Assembly: GCF_009903625.1 (NCBI RefSeq)
Contig: NZ_CP047569.1
Location: forward strand, 764,001 to 828,000
Reading direction: 5' to 3'
DNA length: 64,000 bases
Source: Microbulbifer sp. ALW1
GTDB taxonomy: Bacteria > Pseudomonadota > Gammaproteobacteria > Pseudomonadales > Cellvibrionaceae
A program made the position numbers and the translations under genes. The notes beneath the pieces were generated by a model. It did not search any database, was not told where the DNA came from, and worked only from the letters and a program-made list of their open reading frames with translations. Positions 22,007 through 31,423 of this stretch are shown one piece after another; within the stretch, counting starts at the first letter, position 1, and each line of letters begins with the position of its first letter.

Positions 22007-23302
22007 ATGATTTTTGATTTCCTGCGCAAGAAAAAGCCAGAAGGCGAAGAAGCGGCTGCCGAACCGGTAGCCACCCCGGAGGCCGCCGAAACGGAATTCG
22101 AGATTCCCGACAATCTGCGAGCGGAGCCGGAACCGCAGGCCGAGCTGCCAGAGCCAGTGCCGGAAGCGCCCGCGGAGCCGGTGGTCGAAGAGGAGCCGGT
22201 GGTTGAAGCGGAGCCAGTGGTCGAAGAGGCACCGGTGGCCGATGAAAAGTTATCCACAGAAGAAGCGCCGGAATCCGCGTTCGACCCCAGCCCGCAGCCA
22301 GTGGCAGAGCCCGAGCCTGTCGTAGAGCCAGAGCTGGCCCCCGCCGAGCCTGCGGTGCAGGAAAAGCCCAAAAAAGAGGGCTTCTTCGCCCGTATTCGCC
22401 GCGGACTCTCCCGTACCAGTAGCCAGTTTGCCGAAGGTATGGGCAACCTGTTCCTGGGTGCCAAGGAGATCGACGAAGACCTGATGGAAGAGCTGGAAAC
22501 CCAGCTGCTGATGGCGGACGTGGGTGTGGACGCAACCACCGAAATCATCGACCGACTCACCGACCGGGTTTCCCGTCGCGAGCTGTCCAACGGCGAAGCC
22601 CTCTACGCCGCGCTGCAGGAAGAGCTGGCCAGCCTGCTGGACCAGGTCGAAGCCCCGCTGGCCATTGACCAGGGCAAACAGCCGTTTGTGATTCTGGTGG
22701 TGGGCGTCAACGGCGTCGGCAAAACCACCACCATCGGCAAGCTCGCCCACCGCTTCCTGAACGAAGGTAAATCCGTGATGCTGGCAGCCGGCGATACCTT
22801 CCGCGCGGCGGCGGTGGAGCAGCTGCAGGTGTGGGGCCAGCGCCACAATGTGCCGGTGGTTGCCCAGCACACCGGTGCCGACAGTGCCTCGGTGATCTTT
22901 GATGCCATCCAGTCCGCCCAGTCCCGCGGTGTGGATGTGGTGATTGCCGATACCGCAGGGCGCCTGCATAACAAGTCCAACCTGATGGAAGAGCTGTCGA
23001 AAGTGCGCCGGGTCATGGGCAAGCTGGACGGCAGTGCACCCCACGAGGTGCTGCTGGTACTGGATGCCGGTACCGGCCAGAACGCGCTGTCCCAGGCGGA
23101 GACCTTCCGCGATACTGCCGGTGTTACCGGACTGGTGCTCACCAAACTGGATGGCACCGCCAAGGGCGGGGTGATTTTCGCGCTGGCGCAGAAGCTGGGG
23201 ATTCCGGTACGCTTTATCGGTGTGGGGGAGCAGGCGGAAGATTTGCAGCCGTTTGTGGCCAAGGACTTTGTTGCGGCGCTGTTTAACAGAAGCCAAGGTT
23301 GA
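22007..23302 (+). CDS. ftsY: Signal recognition particle receptor FtsY
   Basis: Docks SRP-ribosome complexes at the inner membrane. 431 residues: a short basic start (FDFLRKKK), an acidic Glu/Pro/Val-rich A domain to about residue 125 with repeated EPVVE units, the N helical bundle (about 130-205), and the G domain with GVNGVGKTTTIGKLA, DTAGRLHNKSNLMEE and LTKLDGTAKGG. First gene of the ftsYEX operon; a degenerate repeat lies between it and ftsE. Confidence 0.97.
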   Translation: MIFDFLRKKKPEGEEAAAEPVATPEAAETEFEIPDNLRAEPEPQAELPEPVPEAPAEPVVEEEPVVEAEPVVEEAPVADEKLSTEEAPESAFDPSPQPVAEPEPVVEPELAPAEPAVQEKPKKEGFFARIRRGLSRTSSQFAEGMGNLFLGAKEIDEDLMEELETQLLMADVGVDATTEIIDRLTDRVSRRELSNGEALYAALQEELASLLDQVEAPLAIDQGKQPFVILVVGVNGVGKTTTIGKLAHRFLNEGKSVMLAAGDTFRAAAVEQLQVWGQRHNVPVVAQHTGADSASVIFDAIQSAQSRGVDVVIADTAGRLHNKSNLMEELSKVRRVMGKLDGSAPHEVLLVLDAGTGQNALSQAETFRDTAGVTGLVLTKLDGTAKGGVIFALAQKLGIPVRFIGVGEQAEDLQPFVAKDFVAALFNRSQG

Positions 23303-23349
23303 AATAGCAGATAATTCCATGGCCCGTACAAGCATCTGAAACCGGATGC

Positions 23350-23401
23350 GAAGGTGTCGATATCGGGTCTAGCTTTGTGAGACCCGGTAGCGGCACCGCC
23401 A
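23350..23401. repeat. Internally deleted copy of the intergenic palindrome (remnant)
   Basis: GAAGGTGTCGATATCGGGTC followed by TAGCTTTGTGAGA aligns with the left end of the copy at 39206 (GATGCCGGGTACTGC then TTTGCGAGA). It runs straight into CCCGGTAGCGGCACCGCCA, which matches that copy's right end. Both hairpins are missing. The remainder still folds as CGGGTCT/AGACCCG. Confidence 0.6.
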
Positions 23402-23457
23402 CAGCACCTGAAAAGTACTTTCGCGTCCTGAAAACCAAGAACAACAAAAACGCGCTC

Positions 23458-24141
23458 ATGATCCAATTCGATAACGTCAACAAACGCTACGAGTCCGGGC
23501 AGGACGCGCTGGGTCGCGTCAGCCTGGAGATCGAGCGCGCGGAAATGGTGTTCCTCACCGGGCACTCCGGTGCCGGTAAAAGTACCCTGCTGAAACTGCT
23601 CACCGCCATCGAGCGCCCTACCCGCGGCAGCATCATCGTCGGCGGCCAGAACCTGAACCGCCTGCGCAACAGCCAAATTCCCTACTACCGCCGCAATCTC
23701 GGCATCGTATTCCAGAACCACCAGTTACTGTTTGATCGCAGCGTGTTCGACAACGTCGCCCTGCCCTTGTCGGTCTCCGGCTGCAGCAAGCGCGAAGTCG
23801 GCCGCCGGGTACGGGCCGCGCTGGACAAGGTGGGGCTGCTGCACAAGGAAAAGCAGAACCCCATCGTGCTCTCCGGCGGTGAGCAGCAGCGGGTGGGTAT
23901 TGCCCGCGCGGTGGTGAACAAGCCCGCCCTGCTGGTGGCCGATGAGCCCACCGGTAACCTCGACCCCCAACTCTCGCAGGAGATCATGGACCTGTTCCGG
24001 CAGTTCAACGCCGTGGGCACCACGGTACTGATCGCGAGCCACGACCTCGAACTGATCGCGCGCATGCGCCAGCGGGTACTGACCCTGCAAGCCGGGCAAT
24101 TGATCTACGACGGATATCCCAGCCGTGAACCAGCGTACTAA
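23458..24141 (+). CDS. ftsE: Cell division ATP-binding protein FtsE
   Basis: ABC ATPase that, with FtsX, controls periplasmic peptidoglycan hydrolases at the septum. 227 residues from the ATG at 23458, beginning MIQFDNVNKRYESG. Walker A GHSGAGKSTLLK, signature LSGGEQQRVGIARA and Walker B LLVADEPTGNLD are intact. An upstream in-frame start at 23377 would translate the repeat remnant and is rejected. Its end overlaps ftsX by 17 bases. Confidence 0.97.
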   Translation: MIQFDNVNKRYESGQDALGRVSLEIERAEMVFLTGHSGAGKSTLLKLLTAIERPTRGSIIVGGQNLNRLRNSQIPYYRRNLGIVFQNHQLLFDRSVFDNVALPLSVSGCSKREVGRRVRAALDKVGLLHKEKQNPIVLSGGEQQRVGIARAVVNKPALLVADEPTGNLDPQLSQEIMDLFRQFNAVGTTVLIASHDLELIARMRQRVLTLQAGQLIYDGYPSREPAY

Positions 24142-25123
24142 GCCCTCTCCCCCTGTGACCGAACGCCCACGCGCAGCCGGCGCGGTCACCGCCCGTACCG
24201 GCGCCGGCGACCGCTTCAGCAGCTGGCTGGGTCACCACCGCGAAATGTGGCGAGAATCCTGGGTGCGTTTCTTTGCCTCACCCATGTCCAGTGGCATGAC
24301 CGCACTGGTGATTGCCATCGCCCTGGCGCTGCCGGCGGCACTGCAGTTAGGGCTCACCAACTTCCAGAAAGCCGTTGCCGGCTGGGACGGACAACCACAG
24401 ATTTCGGTATTCCTGCACAAGCGGGCGAAACAGGGCGCGGTAGCTTCCTACGCGGATGACCTGCGCGCAGATCCGCTGGTGGCGGGTGTGACCTACATTT
24501 CGCCAGAACAGGCGTTGGCCGAGTTCCAGCAGGCCTCGGGGCTGGGTGATGCACTGGTGGGGATGGAAAGCAATCCGCTGCCGGCGGTGCTACTGGTGCG
24601 CCCGTCGGGTACCGACAGCTTGGCACTGGAGGCGCTGGCGGAGCGTTTGCGGGAGAGCGCGCTGACGGATTCGGTGGTACTGGATATGGCCTGGGTACAG
24701 CGCTTGGCGCAGTTGACGGAGCTGGGCCGGCGCATGAGCCTGGGCTTGGCGTGTTTGCTGGCCCTGGGGGTGTTGCTGGTGGTGGTGAACAGTATCCGCC
24801 TGCATATCGAAAATCGCCGCCAGGAGATCCTGGTGGTGAAACTGGTAGGCGCGACCGATGCGTTTGTGCGCAGGCCCTTCCTGTACACCGGTCTGGTGTA
24901 CGGTCTGGTGGGCGGGCTGATTGCCTGGTTGCTGGTGAGTTTCGGTGTCTGGTTGCTGGCGGGCCCGGTAAGCGGGCTGGCAAATCTGTACGGCAGTGGT
25001 TTCCGGCTCGATGGCCCGGGCTTCACCTATCTGGTTGGTTTGGCGGGTGGCGCGGCGCTGTTGGGGCTGACCGGTGCCTGGCTGGCGGTGGCGCGGCATA
25101 TTTCGGCAATTCAGCCACGTTGA
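24125..25123 (+). CDS. ftsX: Cell division protein FtsX
   Basis: Integral membrane partner of FtsE. 332 residues from a GTG start inside the end of ftsE, implying translational coupling. A Pro/Arg-rich cytoplasmic N terminus (about 1-50) is followed by a membrane segment near 58-76, a periplasmic loop to about 200, then three more membrane segments. The sequence SPMSSGMTALVIAIALALP fits the family. Last gene of ftsYEX. Confidence 0.95.
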   Translation: MNQRTKPSPPVTERPRAAGAVTARTGAGDRFSSWLGHHREMWRESWVRFFASPMSSGMTALVIAIALALPAALQLGLTNFQKAVAGWDGQPQISVFLHKRAKQGAVASYADDLRADPLVAGVTYISPEQALAEFQQASGLGDALVGMESNPLPAVLLVRPSGTDSLALEALAERLRESALTDSVVLDMAWVQRLAQLTELGRRMSLGLACLLALGVLLVVVNSIRLHIENRRQEILVVKLVGATDAFVRRPFLYTGLVYGLVGGLIAWLLVSFGVWLLAGPVSGLANLYGSGFRLDGPGFTYLVGLAGGAALLGLTGAWLAVARHISAIQPR

Positions 25124-25398
25124 CCAGTGAGTCGGTCAAGTTTCGTAAAGCCCGGAACTTCCCCTGTGGATAACTGTTCTAAATAGCCGCAAATCAAGGG
25201 CTGGCGCGGTGTGCCGGCCACTCGTGGATGGGGTTCCATTTCCCGTTGCGAGTGCTACACTGTGGCCATTCTTGTCACTTCCGGATGCCTGATGTAAAGG
25301 GCCGGAGGGCAAAGCCGCCGCAAACTACTGGTTCCGGTAAGAAAGAGTCCGGGCAGCAAGTGCCAAGCGGGGCAACTGAGTTACGAGGAGAATCCTGA

Positions 25399-26253
25399 AT
25401 GGGAACAAACCTGCAGCCGATCCACACACTGTCGCCGGGCGCCAACCTGAACGCCTACATCCAGACAGTAAGCGGCTTTGAGATCCTTTCTGCCGAGGAA
25501 GAAAAGAAACTCGCGGAAGATCTCTACTATCACGAAAATCTCGACGCAGCCCGTCAGCTGGTTATGTCCCACCTGCGTTTTGTGGTGCACATCGCCAAGT
25601 CCTACTCCGGTTACGGCCTGAACCAGGGCGACCTGATTCAGGAAGGTAACGTGGGCCTGATGAAGGCGGTAAAGCGTTTCAATCCTGAGAAAGGTGTACG
25701 CCTGGTGTCCTTTGCGGTGCACTGGATCAAGGCCGAGATTCACGAATTTATTCTGCGCAACTGGCGCATTGTGAAAATTGCCACCACCAAGGCCCAGCGC
25801 AAGCTGTTCTTCAACCTGCGTGGCCAGAAGAAGAAACTGGCGTGGCTGACCAACGATGAAGCCAAGCGCGTGGCAGCTGAGCTGAACGTCGATGTGCAAC
25901 ATGTACACGATATGGAGGGCCGTCTGGCGGCCCACGATGCGGCGTTTGATGCGGGCGTGGATGACGATGAAGATTCCGCGTGGCAGGCGCCGGCGCATTA
26001 CCTGGAAGACCGCCGTTACGATCCGGCTACCATGCTGGAACAGGACAACTGGCAGGAAACCAGCGTCAACAATCTGACCGCTGCGATGGAGCAGCTGGAC
26101 GACCGCAGCCGCGATATCATCGAGGCGCGCTGGTTGAGCGAGAGCAAGGCGACCTTGCACGACCTGGCCGACAAATACGGTGTTTCCGCGGAACGTATCC
26201 GCCAGCTGGAAAAGAACGCCATGAAAAAAGTCCGGGTAGCGATGGAGGCCTGA
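25399..26253 (+). CDS. rpoH: Heat-shock sigma factor RpoH (sigma-32)
   Basis: 284 residues. Region 2 includes [17 protein letters not shown] and [17 protein letters not shown], and the RpoH box QRKLFFNLR follows near residue 134. Region 4 ends with [19 protein letters not shown]. It directs RNA polymerase to heat-shock promoters; the HslVU protease at 45-47 kb is a classic target in other bacteria. GAGGAG precedes the ATG. The 275-base upstream region probably carries its promoters, but none could be called confidently. It follows ftsX, as in E. coli. Confidence 0.97.
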   Translation: MGTNLQPIHTLSPGANLNAYIQTVSGFEILSAEEEKKLAEDLYYHENLDAARQLVMSHLRFVVHIAKSYSGYGLNQGDLIQEGNVGLMKAVKRFNPEKGVRLVSFAVHWIKAEIHEFILRNWRIVKIATTKAQRKLFFNLRGQKKKLAWLTNDEAKRVAAELNVDVQHVHDMEGRLAAHDAAFDAGVDDDEDSAWQAPAHYLEDRRYDPATMLEQDNWQETSVNNLTAAMEQLDDRSRDIIEARWLSESKATLHDLADKYGVSAERIRQLEKNAMKKVRVAMEA

Positions 26254-26280
26254 TCGCCTTCTGATCCAACCGGATTCGAG

Positions 26281-26306
26281 AACCGCGCTTATGGCGCGGT
26301 TTTTTC
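26281..26306 (+). terminator. Rho-independent terminator of rpoH
   Basis: AACCGCGC and GCGCGGTT pair around TTATG and are followed by TTTT. It lies 27 bases after the rpoH stop. Confidence 0.9.
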
Positions 26307-26363
26307 GTATATGCAGGGCTGTGGAATTGGGTTGATGTTCTGAAGCTGGTCCGGTGGCGGAGA

Positions 26364-26466
26364 GGCACCGGGTATCTGTTTTCGGAACCGCTATGAATAC
26401 ATCCATGTACGCTGCGTCGGCGACGTCCCTGTCGCCGACGCTTCCGAAAACAGATACCCGGCACCT
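26364..26466 (+). repeat. Intergenic double-hairpin palindrome, copy 2
   Basis: Outer arms 26364-26387 and 26442-26466 carry GGGTATCTGTTTTCGGAA and its complement. Inside are the short hairpin TACATCCATGTA and the long hairpin GCGTCGGCGAC/GTCGCCGACGC at 26414-26441. Same orientation as the copy at 11352. It lies between the rpoH terminator and the DUF423 gene. Confidence 0.9.
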
Positions 26467-26518
26467 CCCCTTCGATTCTGACCGCAGCACTCCGTAAGCG
26501 CGAATGAAAGGAATAAAG

Positions 26519-26896
26519 ATGGCTAAATTGTATTTGCTACTCGCGGCGTTTTTTGGCGGCACCGGCGTTATCCTCGGTGCATTCGGTGCCCATGGCCTGC
26601 GCGACAAAGTCGCGGAAAACCTATTGGATGCCTATAAAACCGGTGTGCAATACCAGATGATCCACGCCCTGGCACTGATCGCTGTGGCAATTCTGATTCA
26701 TCAGATCGGCGCAAAAACGTCACTGATCGTAAGCGGTGCTCTGTTTGCCATCGGCATCCTGTTTTTCTCCGGCAGCCTCTACGGCCTGACATTTGGCGGC
26801 CCAAGAATCCTGGGGCCCATTACGCCGTTAGGCGGCACGCTGATGATCGGCGGCTGGATAGCACTGTTTATCGCTGCACTCGGCTATACAAAGTAA
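26519..26896 (+). CDS. DUF423 small membrane protein
   Basis: 125 residues with about four membrane helices and the family start LYLLLAAFFGGTGVILGAFGAHGL. DUF423 proteins (E. coli YgdD type) have no established function. The ATG at 26519 has AAAGGA 8 bases upstream; an earlier in-frame ATG at 26504 lacks this spacing. The gene is bracketed by two copies of the intergenic palindrome, one on each side in opposite orientation. Confidence 0.88.
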   Translation: MAKLYLLLAAFFGGTGVILGAFGAHGLRDKVAENLLDAYKTGVQYQMIHALALIAVAILIHQIGAKTSLIVSGALFAIGILFFSGSLYGLTFGGPRILGPITPLGGTLMIGGWIALFIAALGYTK

Positions 26897-26937
26897 GCAC
26901 TGGCAACTACGAAGCAAAAAACTACGAATTGCAGGGC

Positions 26938-27040
26938 AAGCACCGGGTATAAGTTTTCAGAAGCGTCGGCGACAGGATGTCGCCGCCGCAGCGCCCAGGG
27001 ATGGGTTCACAGCGGTTCTGAAAACTTATACCCGGTGCTT
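26938..27040 (-). repeat. Intergenic double-hairpin palindrome, copy 3
   Basis: Outer arms 26938-26962 and 27016-27040 are perfectly complementary over 25 bases (core GGGTATAAGTTTTCAGAA). The long hairpin comes first (GCGTCGGCGACA/TGTCGCCGCCGC, one mismatch), then CCCAGGGATGGG, so it is inverted relative to copies 1 and 2. It lies between the DUF423 gene and trmB. Confidence 0.9.
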
Positions 27041-27108
27041 GGCCGCCACAAGACGAGCTACGAAGCACCCAAGAACTGTGCTCCGAGCCAAGAGGTAACA
27101 AAACCAAG

Positions 27109-27846
27109 ATGCAAGAAGAACCCAACAACGAACAAGGTAACGAGGAAGAAGACTTCCCCTACCGCACCGAATTTAAAAAGAAATCCATCCGCAGCTACGT
27201 GATTCGCGGCGGTCGTATGACCGAAGGCCAGCGCAAGGCGTTCGATACTTACTGGGGTCCTTACGGCCTGTCACTGTATGACGGCGCTATTGATCCGAAG
27301 GCAATCTTCGGTCGCGAAGCGCCGGTAGTGCTGGAAATCGGTTTCGGTATGGGCGATTCCCTGCTGGAAATGACTGAAACAGAAACCGACAAAGACTTTA
27401 TCGGCATCGAAGTACACCCGCCTGGCGTTGGCCGCCTGATCAACAATGCAGGTAAAGCCGAAGTCAAAAACCTCAAGGTATATATGGCCGACGCCATCGA
27501 CGTGCTCAACGACTGCATCGCCGACGCCAGCCTTGACCGCTTCCAGCTGTATTTCCCCGACCCCTGGCACAAGAAAAAACACAACAAGCGCCGCATCGTG
27601 CAGCCCGAGTTCGTCAAACTCCTGTGCAGTAAACTCAAGCCCGGTGGCCTGATGCACATGGCCACCGACTGGGAAAACTACGCGGAACAGATGCTCGAAG
27701 TACTGGAAGCAGAAAGCATGCTGGAAAATACTGCGGGCAAAGGCAACTACGCCGAGCGCCCCGCATTCCGCCCGCAGACCAAGTTTGAACGCCGCGGTGA
27801 GCGCCTGGGCCACGGCGTTTGGGATTTGCTGTATACCCGGAAATAA
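27109..27846 (+). CDS. trmB: tRNA (guanine46-N7)-methyltransferase
   Basis: 245 residues. SAM motif [15 protein letters not shown] near residue 75, and the family signature [15 protein letters not shown] near 148. Methylates G46 in the tRNA variable loop. The acidic N terminus ([14 protein letters not shown]) is variable in the family. It is followed by an unrelated outer-membrane protein gene 100 bases downstream. Confidence 0.96.
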   Translation: MQEEPNNEQGNEEEDFPYRTEFKKKSIRSYVIRGGRMTEGQRKAFDTYWGPYGLSLYDGAIDPKAIFGREAPVVLEIGFGMGDSLLEMTETETDKDFIGIEVHPPGVGRLINNAGKAEVKNLKVYMADAIDVLNDCIADASLDRFQLYFPDPWHKKKHNKRRIVQPEFVKLLCSKLKPGGLMHMATDWENYAEQMLEVLEAESMLENTAGKGNYAERPAFRPQTKFERRGERLGHGVWDLLYTRK

Positions 27847-27948
27847 TCCGCACTCCGGCCGCGCGCAGTGTGACCTGTAATCCGCTGTGCGCGGGCCCCT
27901 TATGCTATCTTCACACTACCGCCGGTAAACGGAAGCTCCGGAGCTAGA

Positions 27949-28761
27949 ATGACAAAAATCCGCAACATCTCCCGACTCTTGCTGCTCGCAGGTGCCGGTA
28001 TGGCCCTGAGTGGCCAGGCCCTGGCCGATCGCGAAGGCACCCTCAACCTCTACCTCAATGCCGGCCAATACTGGTTCGATGACGCACGTCTGGACGGCAC
28101 CCCCTATGTCGGCTTTGAACTGGACGATAGTGCCGGTGGTGGTATCGGCTTTGGCTACAACGTCACCGACCGCTGGGTAGTCGAGGGGGTTTACGACCTG
28201 TTCAGTGTCAATGTGCAGGACACCCTGGAAGACGTGGATGTGCAGAATTACCACCTCGACCTGATGTACCAGTTCGCCGGACGTTTCTGTGGCAATTACG
28301 ATTGGCAGCCCTATGTGGTCTTGGGTGCCGGCGAATTGCGGGTCGACGAAACGTCTTATGGCTACCCCGATGACTGGCACCGGCGCCAGACTATGGTCAA
28401 CTTCGGTGCTGGTATTAAGTACCGCCTCGGTCCGCGCTGGCAGGCCCGCGGCGACCTGCGCGGTTTTCAGGGTGTGGAAGAAGGTGGCTTGGACAGCTTC
28501 CTGAACTTCAGCATCGGTTACCAGTGGGGTGCGGACCCGGTGGTGTACGATCGCGATGGCGACGGAGTCTTCGATGATGTGGACCAGTGCCCGCAAACAC
28601 CGGCCGGATTGGACGTGGATGCGCGGGGCTGCCCGATCGATGGCGACGGTGACGGTGTGCCGGATTACCTCGATCAGTGTCCGATGACGGCCATGGGCAT
28701 GCCGGTGAATTACGATGGCTGTGCCCATGAGCCTTACGACCCGGCGGATCTTTCCAAGTAA
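27949..28761 (+). CDS. OmpA-type beta-barrel protein with thrombospondin type-3 repeats, lacking the OmpA C-terminal domain
   Basis: 270 residues: signal peptide (about 1-26, LSGQALA), an eight-strand barrel-like domain to about 195 with alternating hydrophobic strands and aromatic turns, then two calcium-binding type-3 repeats (DRDGDGVFDDVDQCPQTP and DGDGDGVPDYLDQCPMTA). OprF/OmpA proteins normally continue into a peptidoglycan-binding domain of about 120 residues; here the protein ends about 15 residues after the second repeat. It should sit in the outer membrane without a cell-wall anchor. GGAGC lies upstream of the ATG. Confidence 0.85.
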   Translation: MTKIRNISRLLLLAGAGMALSGQALADREGTLNLYLNAGQYWFDDARLDGTPYVGFELDDSAGGGIGFGYNVTDRWVVEGVYDLFSVNVQDTLEDVDVQNYHLDLMYQFAGRFCGNYDWQPYVVLGAGELRVDETSYGYPDDWHRRQTMVNFGAGIKYRLGPRWQARGDLRGFQGVEEGGLDSFLNFSIGYQWGADPVVYDRDGDGVFDDVDQCPQTPAGLDVDARGCPIDGDGDGVPDYLDQCPMTAMGMPVNYDGCAHEPYDPADLSK

Positions 28762-28860
28762 CCCCGGTTTCTTATCGTTTTACAGGCTAGATTCCAAGCC
28801 AGTTCCAAGCCAGAGTGCGGGCAGCTCCTGCCCGCAACCTATACTTTTTTGCCGCTTAGT

Positions 28861-30783
28861 CTATTCTCCCCGGGCTGCCTCCAGCGCCTCGGAAATTTCC
28901 AGCCATTCCATTTCCAGCGTCTCCAGCTCTTCCCGCGCCTGCCCCTGGGCCTGGGTCAGACGGGAGATCTCTTCCTGCTGGCCACCGCTGTAGAGGCTTT
29001 CATCCGCCAGCTGCGACTCCAGCTGTGCCACCTGCTTTTCCGCCTTCGCCATTTTCTGCTCGATGCTCTTGAGCTTGTTGGTGAGCGGTTTCAGTTGCTC
29101 ACGCAGTGCGGCCGCGGCGCGGCGCTGGGCCTTTTTATCCTCGCCGGGTTTGCCGTCGAGCGGTTGGCTGCCGGTTTCATCGCGCTGCTTTTCATTGCGC
29201 TTCTCATCGCGTTTGAAGCTCAGTAGCCACTGTTTGTAGTCCTCCAGATCGCCGTCGTAGGGCTCGGCACGGCCCTCGGCCACCAGGATAAATTCATCGG
29301 TGGTGTTGGCCAGTAGGTGGCGGTCGTGGGATACCAGCACCACTGCGCCGGGGAATTCCGCCAGTGCCAGGGTCAGGGCGTGGCGCATTTCCAGGTCCAG
29401 GTGGTTGGTGGGTTCGTCCAGCAGTAACAGGTTGGGTTTCTGCCACGCCAGTAGCGCGAGTGCGACACGGGCCTTTTCGCCGCCGGAGAAGCCGCCTACC
29501 GTTTCAAATACCCGGTCGCCCACAAAGCCGTAGCCACCGAGAAAATCCCGCAGCTGCTGTTCGCTGGCGTCAGGAGAGAGGCGCTGTACGTGCAGCATCG
29601 GCGACGCGTTGCTGTCCAGTGCCTCCAGCTGGTGCTGGGCAAAGTAACCGATCTTGAGGTGTTCGCCACACTGGCGCTCGCCGGCGAGCAGCGGCAGCTC
29701 GCCAGCGAGAGATTTGATCAGGGACGACTTGCCGGCACCGTTGGGTCCCAGCAAGCCGATGCGGCGGCCGGGCTGAATACCCAGTTCGACGCGCGGCAAA
29801 ATGACTTTCCCCGGATAGCCGATTTGCGCTTCGCGCAGGTCGATCAACGGGTTGGATACCTTGTCGGATGACGGCAGGCGAAAGCGGAATGGTGAGTCCA
29901 CGTGGGCCGGGGCGATTTCCGCCATGCGGTCCAGTGCCTTGAGCCGGCTCTGGGCCTGCTTGGCCTTTGTGGCCTTTGCCCGGAAGCGGCGCACAAAGTC
30001 TTCCATATGTGCGCGCTCGGCCTGCTGCTTCTCGTATTGCACTTGCTGCTGTGCCAGGCGCTCGGCACGGGCGCGCTCGAAAGCGGTGTAGTTGCCACTG
30101 TAGAGCACCAGTTCCTGCTGTTCGAAACTGATGATGCCGCCCACCACCGCATCGAGAAAGTCGCGGTCGTGGGAAATGATCAACAGGGTACCGGGAAAGC
30201 GCTGCAGCCATTGTTCCAGCCACAGGGTGGCATCCAGGTCCAAGTGGTTGGTGGGTTCGTCCAGCAGCAGCAGGTCCGCCGGGCACATCAGCGCCCGCGC
30301 CAGGTTCAGGCGGATACGCCAGCCACCGGAGAAGCTCTTCACCGGGCGCTGCTGGTCGGCGTGAGAAAAACCCAGGCCATCAAGCAGCTGCGCGGCGCGC
30401 GCGGGACCGCTGTAACCGTCGATGGCCGCCATCTGCTCGTGCAATTCACCAATGCGCTTGCCATCACTGCCATCGGCCTCAGCTGCCGCCAGCGCCCGCT
30501 GCAGTTCGCGCAGGCGGTGGTCGCCGTCGAGGGCGTAATCCAGCGCGCTCTGGTCACTGGCGTCCACCTCCTGGGCCATGTGCGCCACTTCCCAGTTGCT
30601 CGGCACTTCTACCGAGCCGGCGTCGCTGTCCTGTTGCTTCAGCAGCAGTTTGAACAGCGTGGACTTGCCGCAGCCGTTGGCGCCGATGACACCCACCTTG
30701 TGGCCGGGGAAGATACGGCAGCTGGTATTGTTTAGCAGATCGCGTCCGCCCACTTGCAGTGAGACGCCTTGCAGATTAATCAA
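28861..30783 (-). CDS. yheS: ABC-F ATPase YheS
   Basis: 640 residues with two ABC domains: NGCGKSTLFKLL with signature FSGGWRIRLNLARAL, then GPNGAGKSSLIKSL with FSGGEKARVALALL. The linker (RFRAKATKAKQAQSRLKALD) and a C-terminal charged coiled coil from about residue 560 match E. coli YheS better than EttA or Uup. ABC-F proteins act on ribosomes rather than as transporters; the exact role of YheS concerns rescue of stalled translation. Divergent from the TIGR02444 gene, as in Pseudomonas. Confidence 0.93.
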   Translation of the reverse strand: MINLQGVSLQVGGRDLLNNTSCRIFPGHKVGVIGANGCGKSTLFKLLLKQQDSDAGSVEVPSNWEVAHMAQEVDASDQSALDYALDGDHRLRELQRALAAAEADGSDGKRIGELHEQMAAIDGYSGPARAAQLLDGLGFSHADQQRPVKSFSGGWRIRLNLARALMCPADLLLLDEPTNHLDLDATLWLEQWLQRFPGTLLIISHDRDFLDAVVGGIISFEQQELVLYSGNYTAFERARAERLAQQQVQYEKQQAERAHMEDFVRRFRAKATKAKQAQSRLKALDRMAEIAPAHVDSPFRFRLPSSDKVSNPLIDLREAQIGYPGKVILPRVELGIQPGRRIGLLGPNGAGKSSLIKSLAGELPLLAGERQCGEHLKIGYFAQHQLEALDSNASPMLHVQRLSPDASEQQLRDFLGGYGFVGDRVFETVGGFSGGEKARVALALLAWQKPNLLLLDEPTNHLDLEMRHALTLALAEFPGAVVLVSHDRHLLANTTDEFILVAEGRAEPYDGDLEDYKQWLLSFKRDEKRNEKQRDETGSQPLDGKPGEDKKAQRRAAAALREQLKPLTNKLKSIEQKMAKAEKQVAQLESQLADESLYSGGQQEEISRLTQAQGQAREELETLEMEWLEISEALEAARGE

Positions 30784-30852
30784 TGGAAACCTCTTTGAAA
30801 TCGCCCAGTTTTGACTAGGCTATCGGCATAACTATTTTGCCGGGATTCTAAC

Positions 30853-31398
30853 GTGACAGATACCGCACCTCCATCACCGCCCTTCTCGCCCCTGCAAAAT
30901 CCGCTGTGGCATTTCAGTCTGGAGTTCTATAGACAGCCCCAGGTCGCCGACTTTCTGCTGGAGTGCCAGGACGCCAAGGGGGCGGATGTCTGCCTGCTGT
31001 TGTGGGCCAGCTACACCAGCGCCTGCGGACGTCAGTTGAGTGATGAGAGCTGGCGCGTCGCGGATCGCGGCCTGGCGCCGCGCCGACGCATGATCAACAG
31101 CGTGCGCAACCTGCGCCGCTGGCTGGGTCGAATCAACAAGGGCAATGGGTTTTACGAGTGGTGCAAGCGCTGTGAGATACGCATGGAACAGAGACAGCTG
31201 GCGGCACTGTGGAAGCTACACGGCGAAACCTGGCCGGAGACCCGCTCCCCGCTGGAGCTGGCTGGGCAGCAATACGGTTTGTTACAAAAAGAACAGGCCC
31301 GCTGGGCGGGCCTGATTGATGCCTATAGCTCGGCAACGAGCCCGGCGAGCGACATGGTGGCCGCTGGCGCAGGGGCAGCCGGAAGAGAAGGCTCCTGA
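30853..31398 (+). CDS. TIGR02444 family protein
   Basis: 181 residues of a conserved gammaproteobacterial family of unknown function. Visible family features are LWHFSLEFYRQPQVADFLLECQ-type opening text, LLWASYTSACGR, and a central basic helix (RLRRWLGRINKG-like). It is predicted soluble. It lies divergently beside yheS and upstream of algP, matching the pseudomonad arrangement. The C-terminal 25 residues are low-complexity. Confidence 0.8.
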   Translation: MTDTAPPSPPFSPLQNPLWHFSLEFYRQPQVADFLLECQDAKGADVCLLLWASYTSACGRQLSDESWRVADRGLAPRRRMINSVRNLRRWLGRINKGNGFYEWCKRCEIRMEQRQLAALWKLHGETWPETRSPLELAGQQYGLLQKEQARWAGLIDAYSSATSPASDMVAAGAGAAGREGS

Positions 31399-31423
31399 CG
31401 GCTGCCGAAACACCTGTCCGGAC

